A stretch of 64,000 bases of DNA. Origin: Sycon ciliatum. Lineage: Eukaryota > Porifera > Calcarea > Leucosolenida > Sycettidae. Below, piece after piece: positions 1 through 10,346 of this stretch. Location: NCBI RefSeq assembly GCF_964019385.1, contig NC_088654.1, positions 28,512,207 to 28,576,206 of the forward strand. The letters are read 5' to 3'. How positions within the stretch are numbered: the stretch's first letter is position 1; every line of letters begins with the position of its first letter. The notes under the pieces are model-generated. The model searched no databases. It was not told where the DNA came from and saw nothing but the letters and a program-made list of their open reading frames with translations. The position numbers were made by a program, and so were the translations under genes.

Positions 1-2623
1 AGTCGAGGATCGTGGCGTGCAGATCAGCGGAGGTTTAGGAACAGATATGGAAATAGCTTTGAGCGAGCTCTTTGTCAATCTTACTCTGCTGACGAAGGAT
101 GAAGTAGAAACAATTTTCAAGAGTGAGTCGTTCTTTTCCTCCGAATCTGAGAGAGCACGCCAGCTAGATGCGAGCAGATCAGCTCAGGATGGAAAGTCCG
201 CAAAGACACGTGGCATTGAGCTTAGCGAGATCTTCTCTGACACAGGTAGCGATATTGCAAAGGGCCAAACAGGCGGCAGCGGAGTAGTTGATTCCGAATG
301 TGGACTTCTGTCTCGTGCCGCTAGCAACGTGTCCATTAGAGTGAAAAAGAATAACGTGCTGGCGTTTGGCAGTGCGGGCAGTGGCAAATTTACAATCTTC
401 CTTCTAATGCTGGAATACCTGTGGGCTATAGATTCGCTGTTGAAGGAGAAGATTGATCTTGTCTTGGCTGTTGAGTTACGACGTGCTGAGGTGCGATCTG
501 CAACTAACCTGTGTGAGTTGCTGGCTGCTCGATTCGACAGGTTGGACATGGAACAAGATGAGCTGGAGGAGATAGCTTGCTACTTTCGCCGTCATCCGTC
601 ACATCTCTGTGTTGTACTTGACGGCATGGACGAATGCAGCCTGCAGAAATGTAGCCCGTACATGCAAGACATGCTGTTGAGGGAACGCAGTGTTGATATG
701 CATGTGGTGGTCACATCTCGACCATGCGCGGATGCGTACAAGTTAAGCCAATGTGGAAAGTACCATCAACAACTGGAGGTTATCGGATTCTCACAAGAGA
801 ACGTGAAGACGTACGTGAGAAAAGTGGTGGGCGGAAAACAAGCGGAGGAGATGCTGGAGAAGCTGCATGCACAGCCAGACATGCTAGCATTGATGGGAAC
901 TCCATTATTTGCTGCTCTGGCATGTGAGCTGTACCACAGCGGACGAGGCTTGGCGAAATCGAGCACAGCGTTGTACGAGTCGCTACTTCTACGCGTCTTG
1001 GAGCGGAATGCAGGCAAATTGCACAAGTCGTTTGCCGAGACGGATGCACGGGAGATGGAGTTGCTGTACGAGATCTCCCGCTTTGCACTTGCAATGTTGT
1101 CGGAGCAAAAGGCCGTGTTCAGCGAGTCGGAAGTGAAAAGCGCCGGTCTAAGTGATGCCGCTCTTCAGCTTGGACTCCTGATAGCTTACAAAGACGGCAC
1201 CTCGACTAAGAACCGACAGTACCGCTTCGCTCACCTGTCCCTACAGGAGTTCATGTCGGCATGGTATCTGTCACGGGAAGTGCTGAAGGACGAGCATGAC
1301 GCGGCATGGCTGGTGAAGAGAGTCGGTCATTACAGTGGTCACATGACAATGTTCTGGCGCTTCGTCATCACACTGTTACCGCGCAAGCCCTCGTTCGTCG
1401 TCATGGAGCATCTCTGGCGGCTAATCTGTGAGAAGCGTACATCAACGACGTCGGATACAGCCGACCGTCATCTCGTGGCTGACATTGTCAGCTACTACCA
1501 TCTCAAGTCTGCACGTCCGGGTCTTGAAAGGATTCAGTCCATACTTTGTGCAACGCTAACGTATGAGAAAATGAAAGAACTGGCCTACAAGCTGCTGGAC
1601 AAGACGTGTGGTGAGGGCAACGGCTGCCAACGTGTCGAGAGCGCTTTGCCACGGGGGAGAGAGTTGACGGATGAACTATTTCTGTCAACTCTCATCGACG
1701 TGTGGAAGAAGGAGGCAGTGGATCCCAACACGGAAGTATTCCTCACTGCTGTGCGCAACGTCAATCCCGTCGCGGCATTGCAATGCGAGCGTATGATGCG
1801 TCCGAGCACCAAGACACCGGTCCCATCATCCACCGACGACGCTACTGCTACTGCTATGCCTGCAGTTCGTCCAGCGAAGTCGACCGAGGAACGGCGCTAC
1901 CTGGTTCATTTTCTGGTGGCTCATCAGGAACACTGCCAGTATCAAGGTGCGTCCTGTAATGGTCATTGTTTATTCTTTTCACAAGTGTTTCACAAAGGCA
2001 TTAGCTTTCGTTCTGTAAGCCTATCTCTTTTTGATTGTGTATCTATTGGGCACTTTCTCAGCACACATTATTGTTTTGATAGCAGTACCATTGATCTCTC
2101 TGGCTCTGGCTGTGGAAATGCTGGTCTGCGAAGCATTGGTGCTGGTCTGTCGCAATGCAAGGGTGTACGCACGCTAGATCTTGCCTACAATGCATGTGAC
2201 GATGGCAGTATACTGTCGTCCATCATTCAGTCTTTGTCAGGCAGTCTAGTGGATGTCAATGTGGGTTGGAATCCTGTAGATAGTGATGGTTATGTATCAG
2301 TGTGTAAAGCATTGTCTACTTGTTCTAAGCTGAGTGTGGCCCAGGTGTCCTACTCACCCATTCTCCATTGTGTTGGTATTGTCCCTATGTCATGTGTTAG
2401 TGAAGTTGTTGAGTCATGCCCTAACCTGTGTAAGCTGGATGCATGGGGGTGTGGTTTCCAGTATGATGATGATTGTTTGGAAAGGTTTTTGAAAGCTGTC
2501 CAGTCTCATGCTGTGTTGCGCGCACTATGGGTTTCACCCTATGGTCTTGAGAATGCCATTTTGTTGTCCCGGCTTGAGCAGCTTGTCCTTGACCCTACCT
2601 GTAACCTGTCTGTAATTTGGTGA
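1..2623 (+). CDS. NACHT-LRR (NLR-type) receptor, copy 1, 5' end outside window
   Basis: The reading frame is open from base 2 to the TGA at 2621-2623 (about 873 residues). By comparison with the copy at 62236 it lacks about 21 N-terminal residues, so the real ATG is upstream of the window. Seen, numbering from base 2: a P-loop GSAGSGKF at residues 123-130, a NACHT Walker B LDGMDE within residues 203-212, and a sensor strand VVVTSRP near 235-241. A helical middle region follows, and the C-terminal third carries leucine-rich repeats (for example DLSGSGCGNAGLRSI from about residue 698 and LRTLDLAYN-like units). NLRs are cytosolic STAND ATPases that oligomerise on sensing microbial or danger signals. 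The N-terminal domain (about 100 residues) is not a CARD, PYD or Death fold that I recognise. Odd: Walker A reads GKF where the family has GKS/GKT, which should weaken nucleotide binding. No intron is evident. Confidence 0.85.
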   Translation, partial: VEDRGVQISGGLGTDMEIALSELFVNLTLLTKDEVETIFKSESFFSSESERARQLDASRSAQDGKSAKTRGIELSEIFSDTGSDIAKGQTGGSGVVDSECGLLSRAASNVSIRVKKNNVLAFGSAGSGKFTIFLLMLEYLWAIDSLLKEKIDLVLAVELRRAEVRSATNLCELLAARFDRLDMEQDELEEIACYFRRHPSHLCVVLDGMDECSLQKCSPYMQDMLLRERSVDMHVVVTSRPCADAYKLSQCGKYHQQLEVIGFSQENVKTYVRKVVGGKQAEEMLEKLHAQPDMLALMGTPLFAALACELYHSGRGLAKSSTALYESLLLRVLERNAGKLHKSFAETDAREMELLYEISRFALAMLSEQKAVFSESEVKSAGLSDAALQLGLLIAYKDGTSTKNRQYRFAHLSLQEFMSAWYLSREVLKDEHDAAWLVKRVGHYSGHMTMFWRFVITLLPRKPSFVVMEHLWRLICEKRTSTTSDTADRHLVADIVSYYHLKSARPGLERIQSILCATLTYEKMKELAYKLLDKTCGEGNGCQRVESALPRGRELTDELFLSTLIDVWKKEAVDPNTEVFLTAVRNVNPVAALQCERMMRPSTKTPVPSSTDDATATAMPAVRPAKSTEERRYLVHFLVAHQEHCQYQGASCNGHCLFFSQVFHKGISFRSVSLSLFDCVSIGHFLSTHYCFDSSTIDLSGSGCGNAGLRSIGAGLSQCKGVRTLDLAYNACDDGSILSSIIQSLSGSLVDVNVGWNPVDSDGYVSVCKALSTCSKLSVAQVSYSPILHCVGIVPMSCVSEVVESCPNLCKLDAWGCGFQYDDDCLERFLKAVQSHAVLRALWVSPYGLENAILLSRLEQLVLDPTCNLSVIW

Positions 2624-3060
2624 TGGTGATGACTGTGTTAGTAGTTTGTTTACATTATGTGAGTGTGTAGATGATTAGTTTCCTGATTCGTCTCTTGAGC
2701 ACAGACCAGCAGCAGCAGCAGCAGCAGCAAAGCCTAGACCAGTTCTTTTTTTCTACCTATCTAATGTACATAGAGAAGACACTACTGTCGTCAAACTTGA
2801 ATTTTCATTTTTCTATTGATTGAAATAATTTCCATGTCTATACCCCACTCTCGTAGTACAACCACTGTAGAGAATACATTGTATTTTTTCTTAGTAGCTC
2901 TGCTTATAACAATCTTTTTTCCCCCGAGTGTGTATTTTTGCTGTGCATGAACTCGTATCAGGCTGACTAATCACGACCAAGTTGTATTATAATGTACAAA
3001 TGTAATGCCAACCCCAGGTCGAATCTCCTGACGATCAAATGTGCTGAGCCCGACTTTGAC
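2624..3060. other. 3' flank of NLR copy 1 with (CAG)n
   Basis: AT-rich 3' untranslated or intergenic DNA follows the NLR stop codon. It contains a short (CAG)n tract of about 23 nt at 2707-2729. No clear AATAAA was found close to the stop. No coding signal is seen. Confidence 0.5.
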
Positions 3061-3990
3061 ATTGTGTGATACCGGACTGTGTGTGTGTGTGGGCACATGA
3101 GCGAGCGTGTCTGTTGGGTTCGGGAGGGTGTGTGTGTGTGTTAGTGCCCGCTGCTTTTGGACTGCGCAAGGCCGCGGTCGTCACTGGTGCTCGAGGACTG
3201 GTCTCCGCCCGACTACCCAGCACTGTAATTCGTTCCCTCATGTATGCGTGTGTTCTCGCCGGTTCTGTTTGTCTGTTTGCGCCACCATCTCCGGCGTCAT
3301 CAGGCTGTGTGCTCCATCTTCCTCTCTGATGCCCCTCTGGGGCCCACGTGACCCCTGTGGCAGTAGCTCTACTGGACAGGACAGGTGTGTGTGTGTGTTT
3401 GTGTGTGTGTTTGGGGGCGGGGGGTGCGTGCATGTGTGTGGCAGCTAGTTCGGTTGGTGGGTATGCTTCTGCCAGATGGTGTTGGGTCTGTTGCCAACAG
3501 GCTTGGCTGCTTGAACGTGTAATGTTGTACCTGCCACCTTTGTTGGTTTCATGGTTCATACACTTTCTATTTGAAGTATACATACCTGTTAACCATGGAA
3601 AACCTCTGGCTAGATTAACTCTTGTGTAATCAATGGTCCTAGTGAAGCTTATATCAGATCCACTCTGATTTAGCCACGCACACTAATACTAAGTATTACT
3701 TTCACTGGGGGGGGGGGGGGGAGAACAGGGGCAACTGCAGTTGGATCACGGGACGGATACCCTGATGCCGTCAATCCTTAATTTTTCTGCACCTTGTCAT
3801 CACCCTCTTACTGAGGTGTGATGAACCCATAAGTGGGATCATTTCCAAGTCCACCCATAGCTTGGGGATTTCAGGGGGTGCCGGACGTTGGGCCATACAA
3901 TAGCGTGTCATCTTTCCAAGATTCCTTTTTGAGTCTTCTTCCCCTCTCCCTGGGAGACCCACGTGACTAGTTTTGGCAGTGAGCAAGTAT

Positions 3991-3992
<2 letters not shown>
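3061..3992. other. Gene-free GT-rich stretch with a poly-G run
   Basis: Scattered short (TG)n tracts occur at 3078-3092, 3129-3142 and 3385-3412, and a run of about 14 G at 3708-3721. Open frames here are by-products of TG-rich sequence and I see no gene. Confidence 0.5.
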
Positions 3993-4074
<82 letters not shown>

Positions 4075-4095
4075 TGTGTGTGTGTGGTGGGGACG

Positions 4096-4159
<64 letters not shown>

Positions 4160-4240
4160 TGTGTGTGGTGGGGACGTGTGTGTGTGTGTGTTTGTGTGTG
4201 TGTGTTTGTGGTGTGTGTGTGTGCGTGTGTGTGTGGTGGG

Positions 4241-4278
<38 letters not shown>
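3993..4278. repeat. Compound (TG)n microsatellite with GGTGGGGACG interruptions
   Basis: About 285 bp of nearly pure TG dinucleotide. It is broken three times by the same interruption GGTGGGGACG (around 4087, 4168 and 4237), so it behaves as a higher-order tandem repeat of about 70-80 bp and not as a simple microsatellite. Confidence 0.9.
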
Positions 4279-4279
<1 letters not shown>

Positions 4280-4506
4280 TTGTCCGTCAGTGTGGATGCG
4301 TGCGTGCGTGAGAGTGTTGACAGTTTCCTAACGCAGGTTGATCTGTATCACTACAATGTAGTGTTGAGTGATTACACCAGGGTGTGTCGTGAAAGCCTTC
4401 AGCTCTCCCTGTACTGGTTGACACTGATTTTCACACACCCTTACCAACACCGTACCTTGCACTTGTAGACAAACCCAGTACCAGCTCACTAGAACACAGC
4501 TTTTTA

Positions 4507-4692
4507 GATCACACTTCGCTCACTCCAACTCAGCTCTGTGGTTCACACTTCGCTCACTCCAACTCAGCTCTGTGGTTCACACTTCGCTCACTCAAACTCA
4601 GCTCTGTGGTTCACACTTCGCTCACTCCAACTCAGCTCTGTGATTCACACTTCGCTCACTCGAACACAGCTCAGTCTCTCACAATTCGCTCG
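4507..4692 (+). repeat. 34-bp minisatellite, about 5 units
   Basis: The unit contains CACACTTCGCTCACTCCAAC and AGCTCTGTGGTT and recurs every 34 bp. The last units diverge and the array decays after CACAATTCGCTCG. Confidence 0.85.
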
Positions 4693-5327
4693 CATTACGT
4701 GATACATCATGACACGACACGACTCAATCAGATGAGTCTGAAGGCAAAGTCAAAATTGTTGAAGTCATCTTTCCAGTTTACATGGTTTGTGTGTTTGAGT
4801 CCGTCTCTCTTGTTGTGTGGAGGTGACCTTCTATGTGACATGGTCTGCAATGTCCGCTACATGCAGCTACAAGTGGTGTTACGTTAGTTGTGGATTCCAG
4901 CAGTTACCTAACAACACGGCGACTGGGTATACTCAATTATCTCCTAGTGTTTCAAACAGTCGAGAGTAGAACACCATCTGGCCCTGAGATGGTAAAGCAA
5001 TGTTTGTACCGCCGAGGCAGGCTCAGGTGTGTGGCCTAACCGGAACGCAACTGTCGACACAACATTGGTGGACATTTCGTCACAAGTTCCGTACAGTCAA
5101 CATTCTTCTGGGGATGGCACAGGGAATGGATATTCCATCCGTACAGTCCACATTCCGCTGCCTATGCGACCGAGAGTGGACATTTCGTCACAAGCCCCGT
5201 AAAGTCGACATTCTGTTTGGCATTCGACTGGGGTTGAACAGCGCTTTATCAGCTAGGTGAACTGGTGATACAACTTTCGGTAAGTACCCGTACTCGCTAT
5301 GATGGAGAAGTGTGGTCTGTGCAAAAC
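4693..5327. other. Gene-free stretch with a 108-bp-spaced duplicate
   Basis: The phrase GTGGACATTTCGTCACAAG occurs near 5068 and again near 5176, each followed by a related CCGTA(C/A)AGTC(A/G)ACATTCT block. This is an old imperfect tandem duplication. No gene is visible. Confidence 0.5.
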
Positions 5328-5369
5328 GTGTGTCTGTGTGCGTGCACGCTTATGTGTGTGTATGTGTGT

Positions 5370-5462
<93 letters not shown>

Positions 5463-5742
5463 TGTGTGTGTGTGTACATGGGGTGTGTGTGTGTGTGTGC
5501 GCTTATGTGTGTGTGTGTGTGTGTGTGTACATGGTGTGTGTGTGTACATGGTGTGTGTGTGTGTACATGGTGTGTGTGTGTGTGTGTGTACATGGTGTGT
5601 GTGTGTGTGTGTGCGCTTATGTGTGTGTGTGTGCGTGTACATGGTGTGTGTGTGTGTCTGTGTGTGTGTATGTGTGCGTGCGTGTGTATGTGTGCGTGTG
5701 TGTGCGTGCGTGTGTGTGTGTTTGTGTCTGTGTTTGTGTGAC
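5328..5742. repeat. Compound (TG)n microsatellite with TACATGGTG interruptions
   Basis: About 415 bp of TG dinucleotide, regularly interrupted by TACATGGTG and by GCGCTTATG. Long open frames of alternating Cys/Val or His/Thr on both strands are artefacts of this repeat. Confidence 0.9.
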
Positions 5743-5851
5743 GTTACGTCTGGCAAGAGTTCGGCTGTGTGATGTGTGCACCGTAGTGGTGTTATGCTGT
5801 AAAGTTAATAATCAACTCTGGCTGAGGGAGTGGACGTGAAGGAAGGAAGCA

Positions 5852-5860
5852 TGGGTGTGT

Positions 5861-5900
<40 letters not shown>
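5852..5900. repeat. (TG)n microsatellite
   Basis: About 48 bp of TG dinucleotide. The DNA from 5901 to 6250 has no recognisable feature. Confidence 0.85.
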
Positions 5901-5901
<1 letters not shown>

Positions 5902-6315
5902 GCATTAAAGCGCAGCGTTTATGCTCATTAACAGCTAGCATCATTGCAGCTCACCGCCGCGTGTACGTGCTGCCCCATGTCCTCGAATGAACATGGTGCC
6001 GCGCAACTGTCCCTGCTGCCCCATGCCCTTGCATGAAGTACTGAAGTAGATGCCTTCCGCTGACCGTGACTTCTATTTGTACTAAATCTATTGAAAATGT
6101 AAACTAAAATGTTACTACCGGGTCTCCACGGGAGCTTTTTAAATGTTAAGGTGCAAGTTTCCAGTGAATTTGACTGTAGGGAAGAATGCCTGGTCTGCAG
6201 CTAAGCACGTCCATATGTTATAATCTCTGTTTGAACGCCCGATATCCTAAGCGTGTCAGTTTCTAGTACTCAAAACATGTCAAACTTCTACTTCGAAGTA
6301 CATTTGCATTTTGGT

Positions 6316-6561
6316 ATGTCCAGTTTGCACATCAGTTTATTAATATTTTGCTTGTTGGCGTTGGCATCAACCGTTGGCATAAAGCAGGTATATAGCCTTC
6401 GCTTAAGCTGCCATGAAAAAAGAAAGCTCATCCTAAGCGAGAGGGCTAGAGGAAAATATAACGATAACGAGATACAGAATTCAAAGAGATCCAATGAGTT
6501 CAACATACAATTCAAAACAAGAAAGAAAGGAAAGAAAAACAGAGCCGAATCTACCGATTGA
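6316..6561 (+). CDS. Possible small secreted basic peptide (unrecognised)
   Basis: An 81-codon frame starts at an ATG at 6316 and ends in TGA at 6559-6561. The N-terminus looks like a signal peptide: a short polar start, then SLLIFCLLALAS, then a small-residue cleavage context. The remainder is strongly basic and ends in a Lys/Arg-rich tail (RKKGKKNR). No family is recognised. An upstream in-frame ATG at 6253 would add 21 residues but would bury the signal sequence. There are no flanking splice sites I can defend and no duplicate in the window, so this may be a chance ORF. Confidence 0.2.
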   Translation: MSSLHISLLIFCLLALASTVGIKQVYSLRLSCHEKRKLILSERARGKYNDNEIQNSKRSNEFNIQFKTRKKGKKNRAESTD

Positions 6562-6724
6562 TCCATCAATCGACAAAAGGGGACTAATCCGTTTTAAAAA
6601 ATGGTTAATGTTGCAAAGTAGAAGCTGATTGTAGTTGCAGATCTCCAGGCCAGGGCCAGCATATTGCCGATTCTGGATAGGTCTCCGCAGCATTCCATGT
6701 GGTAATTATCATAATGGTTGATAA

Positions 6725-7098
6725 AATTGTTAGAGTATCTAGAGTATCTAGTATCTAGAGTATCTAGTGTAATTGTATCCGTTATTGTTCTTTTAGAGTA
6801 TCTAGTGTAATTGTATAACTTCAGCCATTACACACAGCACACATTAGTTCCTTCCACTTTCGACGATCCTGGGCGAGCTGCCTCAGTGCAACTAGATCCT
6901 CGTGTGATGTGAGGGAGTTTGTGGATCTGGAATTTTTCAGGTCGTTGTTTATAGATCGCGGGAGGGTTGTTCTCGGGCGGCCTCGGAACCCTGAGCTTCC
7001 TGGTTGAAAGTATGCTGACATAGCCTGCTGGATCAATTTAGAGGGGTAAATTACGCCAGTCGTATTCTTTATAACGGCTTTCAGTAAGTTTATCCTCC
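6725..7098 (-). pseudogene. 5'-truncated LINE: C-terminal ORF2 fragment and tail
   Basis: On the minus strand, the frame from about 7098 to the stop at 6821 encodes a typical LINE ORF2 C-terminus. It has an AYFQPG...GFRGRPRTTLP block, then NNDLK, and RQLAQDRRKWKELM near the end. This matches the block GWRGRPRHTLPTLLQDD...RALAADRSGW at the end of the LINE at 17096-20402, so both are L2/CR1-like ORF2 ends of different families. The 3' tail is an imperfect (TAGATACTC)n at 6725-6815. The 5' end stops exactly where the 32-bp minisatellite begins. Confidence 0.75.
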
Positions 7099-7832
7099 CA
7101 TACAGTTGAGTCATCGTGTATACCGTATACCATACAGTTGAGTCATCGTGTATACCGTATACCATACAGTTGAGTCATCGTGTATACCGTATACCATACA
7201 GTTGAGTCATCGTGTATACCGTATACCATGCAGTTGAGTCATCGTGTATACCGTATACCATACAGTTGAGTCATCGTGTATACCGTATACCATACAGTTG
7301 AGTCATCGTGTATACCGTATACCGTACAGTTGAGTCATCGTGTATACCGTATACCATACAGTTGAGTCATCGTGTATACCGTATACCATACAGTTGAGTC
7401 ATCGTGTATACCGTATACCATACAGTTGAGTCATCGTGTATATCGTATACCATACAGTTGAGTCACCGTGTATACCGTATACCATACAGTTGAGTCATCG
7501 TGTATACCGTATACCATACAGTTGAGTCATCGTGTATACCGTATACCATGCAGTTGAGTCATCGTGTATACCGTATACCATACAGTTGAGTCATCGTGTA
7601 TACCGTATACCATACAGTTGAGTCATCGTGTATACCGTATACCGTACAGTTGAGTCATCGTGTATACCGTATACCATACAGTTGAGTCATCGTGTATACC
7701 GTATACCATACAGTTGAGTCATCGTGTATACCGTATACCATACAGTTGAGTCATCGTGTATATCGTATACCATACAGTTGAGTCACCGTGTATACCGTAT
7801 ACCATACAGTTGAGTCATCGTGTATACCGTAC
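7099..7832 (+). repeat. 32-bp minisatellite, 23 units, with 320-bp higher-order period
   Basis: Twenty-three head-to-tail units start every 32 bp from 7099; the last is truncated. Each unit contains TTGAGTCATCG and two GTATAC palindromes. Variant positions recur exactly 320 bp apart (CATGCAG at 7227 and 7547; CGTACAG at 7320 and 7640; TATATCG at about 7438 and 7758; GTCACCG at about 7461 and 7781), so a block of 10 units was itself duplicated. Every unit keeps TGAGTCA, the canonical AP-1 (bZIP) site. Confidence 0.95.
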
Positions 7833-8044
7833 ATTGGTATGCTGTGCTTGGTGAAATGCTAGCCTATTCGTACGTTGGCACCCGTCAAAACTCTGCTAGT
7901 AATCGGTTCTAGCTGCACGCACTATACTCTGTTGTCAGAAGGGATCCAGTTTGAACCAGAAGTCGTTATTTATTGACTTGTGATATCATTAATAATATGT
8001 TTAAATCCTCGTATCCTTTCGTCTGTCCTTTCAACACCAGCCTT
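7833..8044. other. Unassigned spacer
   Basis: No gene, repeat or motif recognised. Confidence 0.4.
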
Positions 8045-8196
8045 GTGTGTGTGTGTGTGTGTGTGTTTTGTCGGTGTGTGTGTGTGAGTGCGTGTTTGTC
8101 CCGTGTGCGTGTGTGTGTTTGTCCGTGTGTGTGTATGTGTATGTTTGTCGGTGTGTGTGAGTGCGTGTTTGTCCGTGTGCGTGTGTGTGTGTGTCG

Positions 8197-8232
<36 letters not shown>

Positions 8233-8430
8233 ATGTGTGTATGTGTGTTGGTGTGTGTGTGTGTGTGTATGTGTGTGTGTGTGTGTGTGTGTTTATGTGT
8301 GTGTTGGTGTGTGTATGTATGTGTTGGTGTGTGTATGTATGTGTTGGTGTGTGTATGTGTGTGTTGGTGTGTGTATGTGTGTGTTGGTGTGTGTATGTGT
8401 GTGTTGGTGTGTGTATGTCTTTGCGGACTT
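8045..8430. repeat. Compound (TG)n / GTGTTGGTGTGTGTAT repeat
   Basis: TG dinucleotide blocks pass into a regular array of about 24-bp units (TATGTGTGTGTTGGTGTG) repeated at least six times from about 8285 to 8420. Confidence 0.9.
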
Positions 8431-8584
8431 TGGTTTTATCTGCTACCTCGTCCAGATAGGCCGACATCCTACGAACCCGGAGAGAGGAGATGCGCCCCTC
8501 TAACTTCCGGCCACGATTCCCCTTCAGGATGGAACTCACACATTGCTGCAGATGGAAGGACTCCAGCCGCCGGACATCACGCTG

Positions 8585-8635
8585 CCTGAAGGTCCAACTT
8601 TCCGGAGGCATGGGTTCGAATCCCACCGCTGCCGT
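8585..8635 (+). repeat. tRNA-like 3' half (B box), possible SINE remnant
   Basis: GGTTCGAATCC at 8613-8623 matches the pol III B box and is followed by CACCGCTGCC, which looks like a T-stem and acceptor 3' strand. No matching 5' acceptor strand or convincing A box is present upstream, so this is a fragment and not a gene. Confidence 0.35.
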
Positions 8636-8852
8636 AAGTGTTAGCTCCCGGCTGAATATGAAGTCCCGTCACACTCGTAGAACACAAGGTGTTATAGTTT
8701 CACAAGTATTGAATATCGAAGAAGTAGAAGACATACAGATTTAGAGAAAGGGGACGAGAGAGAGAGAATAGAGAACCACTGAAGCATGCACTCTTTTGTA
8801 CTTGATGGCATCTCGTTGCTTTGGTGAAGGAGCGGGAAATACGAATAGTGAT

Positions 8853-9102
8853 TACCGTAGGAGCAGAAATTTTCGGTGGTGTCATTTTTTCCATATTCTC
8901 CAAAATCGGCAGTTCGGTGGAGGGAGCGCCAGTATGAGAAATTTTGGCTCCAGTATGACCAAATTTTCGGTAAACTCTTTTTCCAGGTAAGTATACTAGT
9001 ACTAGTACCGAAATTTTCGGTTGCGTTCTATTTTAGGTAAAAATTGTCGTCGCCGGAGTTACGGAAAATGTACCACCACCGAAAATGTCTGCTTTTACAG
9101 TA
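8853..9102. mobile_element. MITE-like element, about 28-bp terminal inverted repeats
   Basis: The left end starts TACCGTAGGAGCAGAAATTT and the right end is its near inverse complement, ending in GCTTTTACAGTA. It is 250 bp, AT-rich and non-coding. TA at each edge would suit a Tc1/mariner-type target duplication, which is inferred. Confidence 0.6.
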
Positions 9103-9600
9103 TGTATGTATAGTACTGTGTTTGAGTATGAATACACCAGTTACACATGTATGAAAGAAGTGCGCTGTCTATACTGGTTACCCCAGTATGTATAGTACTG
9201 TCTTTGAGTATGAATACACCAGTTACACATGTATCAAAGAAGTGCGCTGTCTATACTGGTTACCCCAGTATGTATAGTACTGTCTTTGAGTATGAATACA
9301 CCAGTTACACATGTATCAAAGAAGTGTGCTGTCTATACTGGTTACCCCAGTATGTATAGTACTGTCTTTGAGTATGAATACACCAGTTACACATGTATGA
9401 AAGAAGTGTGCTGTCTATACTGGTTACTCCAGTATGTATAGTACTGTCTTTGAGTGTGAATACACCAGTTACACATGTATCAAAGAAGTGCGCTGTCTAT
9501 ACTGGTTACCCCAGTATGTATAGTACTGTCTTTGAGTATGAATACACCAGTTACACATGTATCAAAGAAGTGCGCTGTCTATACTGGTTACCTCAGTATG
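9103..9600 (+). repeat. 82-bp minisatellite, 6 units
   Basis: The unit begins GTATGTATAGTACTGT and includes ACCAGTTACACATGTAT; it recurs at 82-bp steps with only a few substitutions. Overlapping 70-codon ORFs here are repeat artefacts. Confidence 0.95.
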
Positions 9601-9793
9601 TGTAGGCTGTGCATAGGTAACTTCCTTTGCCTGTCTTATTCCCATGTGCTCCGTGTGGTGTAGACCAGGTGTGCATAGGTAACTTCCTTTGCCTGTCTTA
9701 TTCCCATGTGCTCCGTGTGGTGTAGACCAGGTGTGCATAGGTAACTTCCTTTGCCTGTCTTATTCCCATGTGCTCCGGGTGGTGTAGACCAGA
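9601..9793 (+). repeat. 62-bp minisatellite, 3 units
   Basis: GTGCATAGGTAACTTCC starts units at about 9608, 9670 and 9732. The array directly abuts the 82-bp array. Confidence 0.9.
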
Positions 9794-9879
9794 TGTGCGT
9801 TGCAGGTCGATTCACATGGCTTCGCCAGTTGTGTAGCGGATTAGGCAGTCATCTAGCACTTGCCGTGATCTGTCTTATT

Positions 9880-10010
9880 TAGATCGTGTATCTATTGTGG
9901 AGAGAAAATCTGTGGGTGTATGTACATCAAGTTCATTTGCAGATGTATGTGCTTCTCTTGCAACAGGTGTATATTATGGTGCCTGGTGTGTGTGAGAAAG
10001 AGTATAATGC
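9880..10010 (+). repeat. Dispersed repeat, partner of 45150-45300
   Basis: This segment resembles the minus strand of 45150-45300 (shared CATTTGCAGAT(G/T)TATGT and GCTTCTCTTGC / ACTTCTCTTGC blocks). In a common frame both encode VHLQ(M/I)YVLLL. It is an unidentified low-copy repeat or mobile fragment. Confidence 0.45.
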
Positions 10011-10346
10011 GTGTATGACTGTATGTGTTCGTGTGTGCGTGCGTGAAAGAATGACTCTGAGATTAGCACCATCAACTTGATCATGAATGCTTGCGATCCA
10101 GTTTCTTATCAACATGAGAACATAGATATCCGAGCTAGTCTCAGCAGCAAAACTCCTCCCAGTAAGGCCACGCCGTTTTTTTCTATGTTTCGTGTCACCT
10201 TATTCGATGAAATCAATGAGGGAGGGCGAAAAAAATAAAAAAAAGCCATCCAAAAAAAAAAGTGTACGTGCATTGCATTTGTGTACAGTGAAGCGACGCG
10301 GCACTGTTCATGTACAATGGACGTGTACAATGGACGTGTACATGAA

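Noticed and set aside
2703..2730. CAG repeat as a coding polyglutamine tract
   Set aside because: It lies after the NLR stop codon in a region without an open frame.
3973..5839. Long Cys/Val or His/Thr open frames
   Set aside because: They are translations of (TG)n/(CA)n repeats, open in several frames and both strands. The same applies near 8.0-8.6, 28.5, 45.3-45.7 and 47.4-48.0 kb.
7099..7832. CRISPR array (regular 32-bp repeats)
   Set aside because: Units are directly adjacent with no unique spacers, and the genome is eukaryotic.
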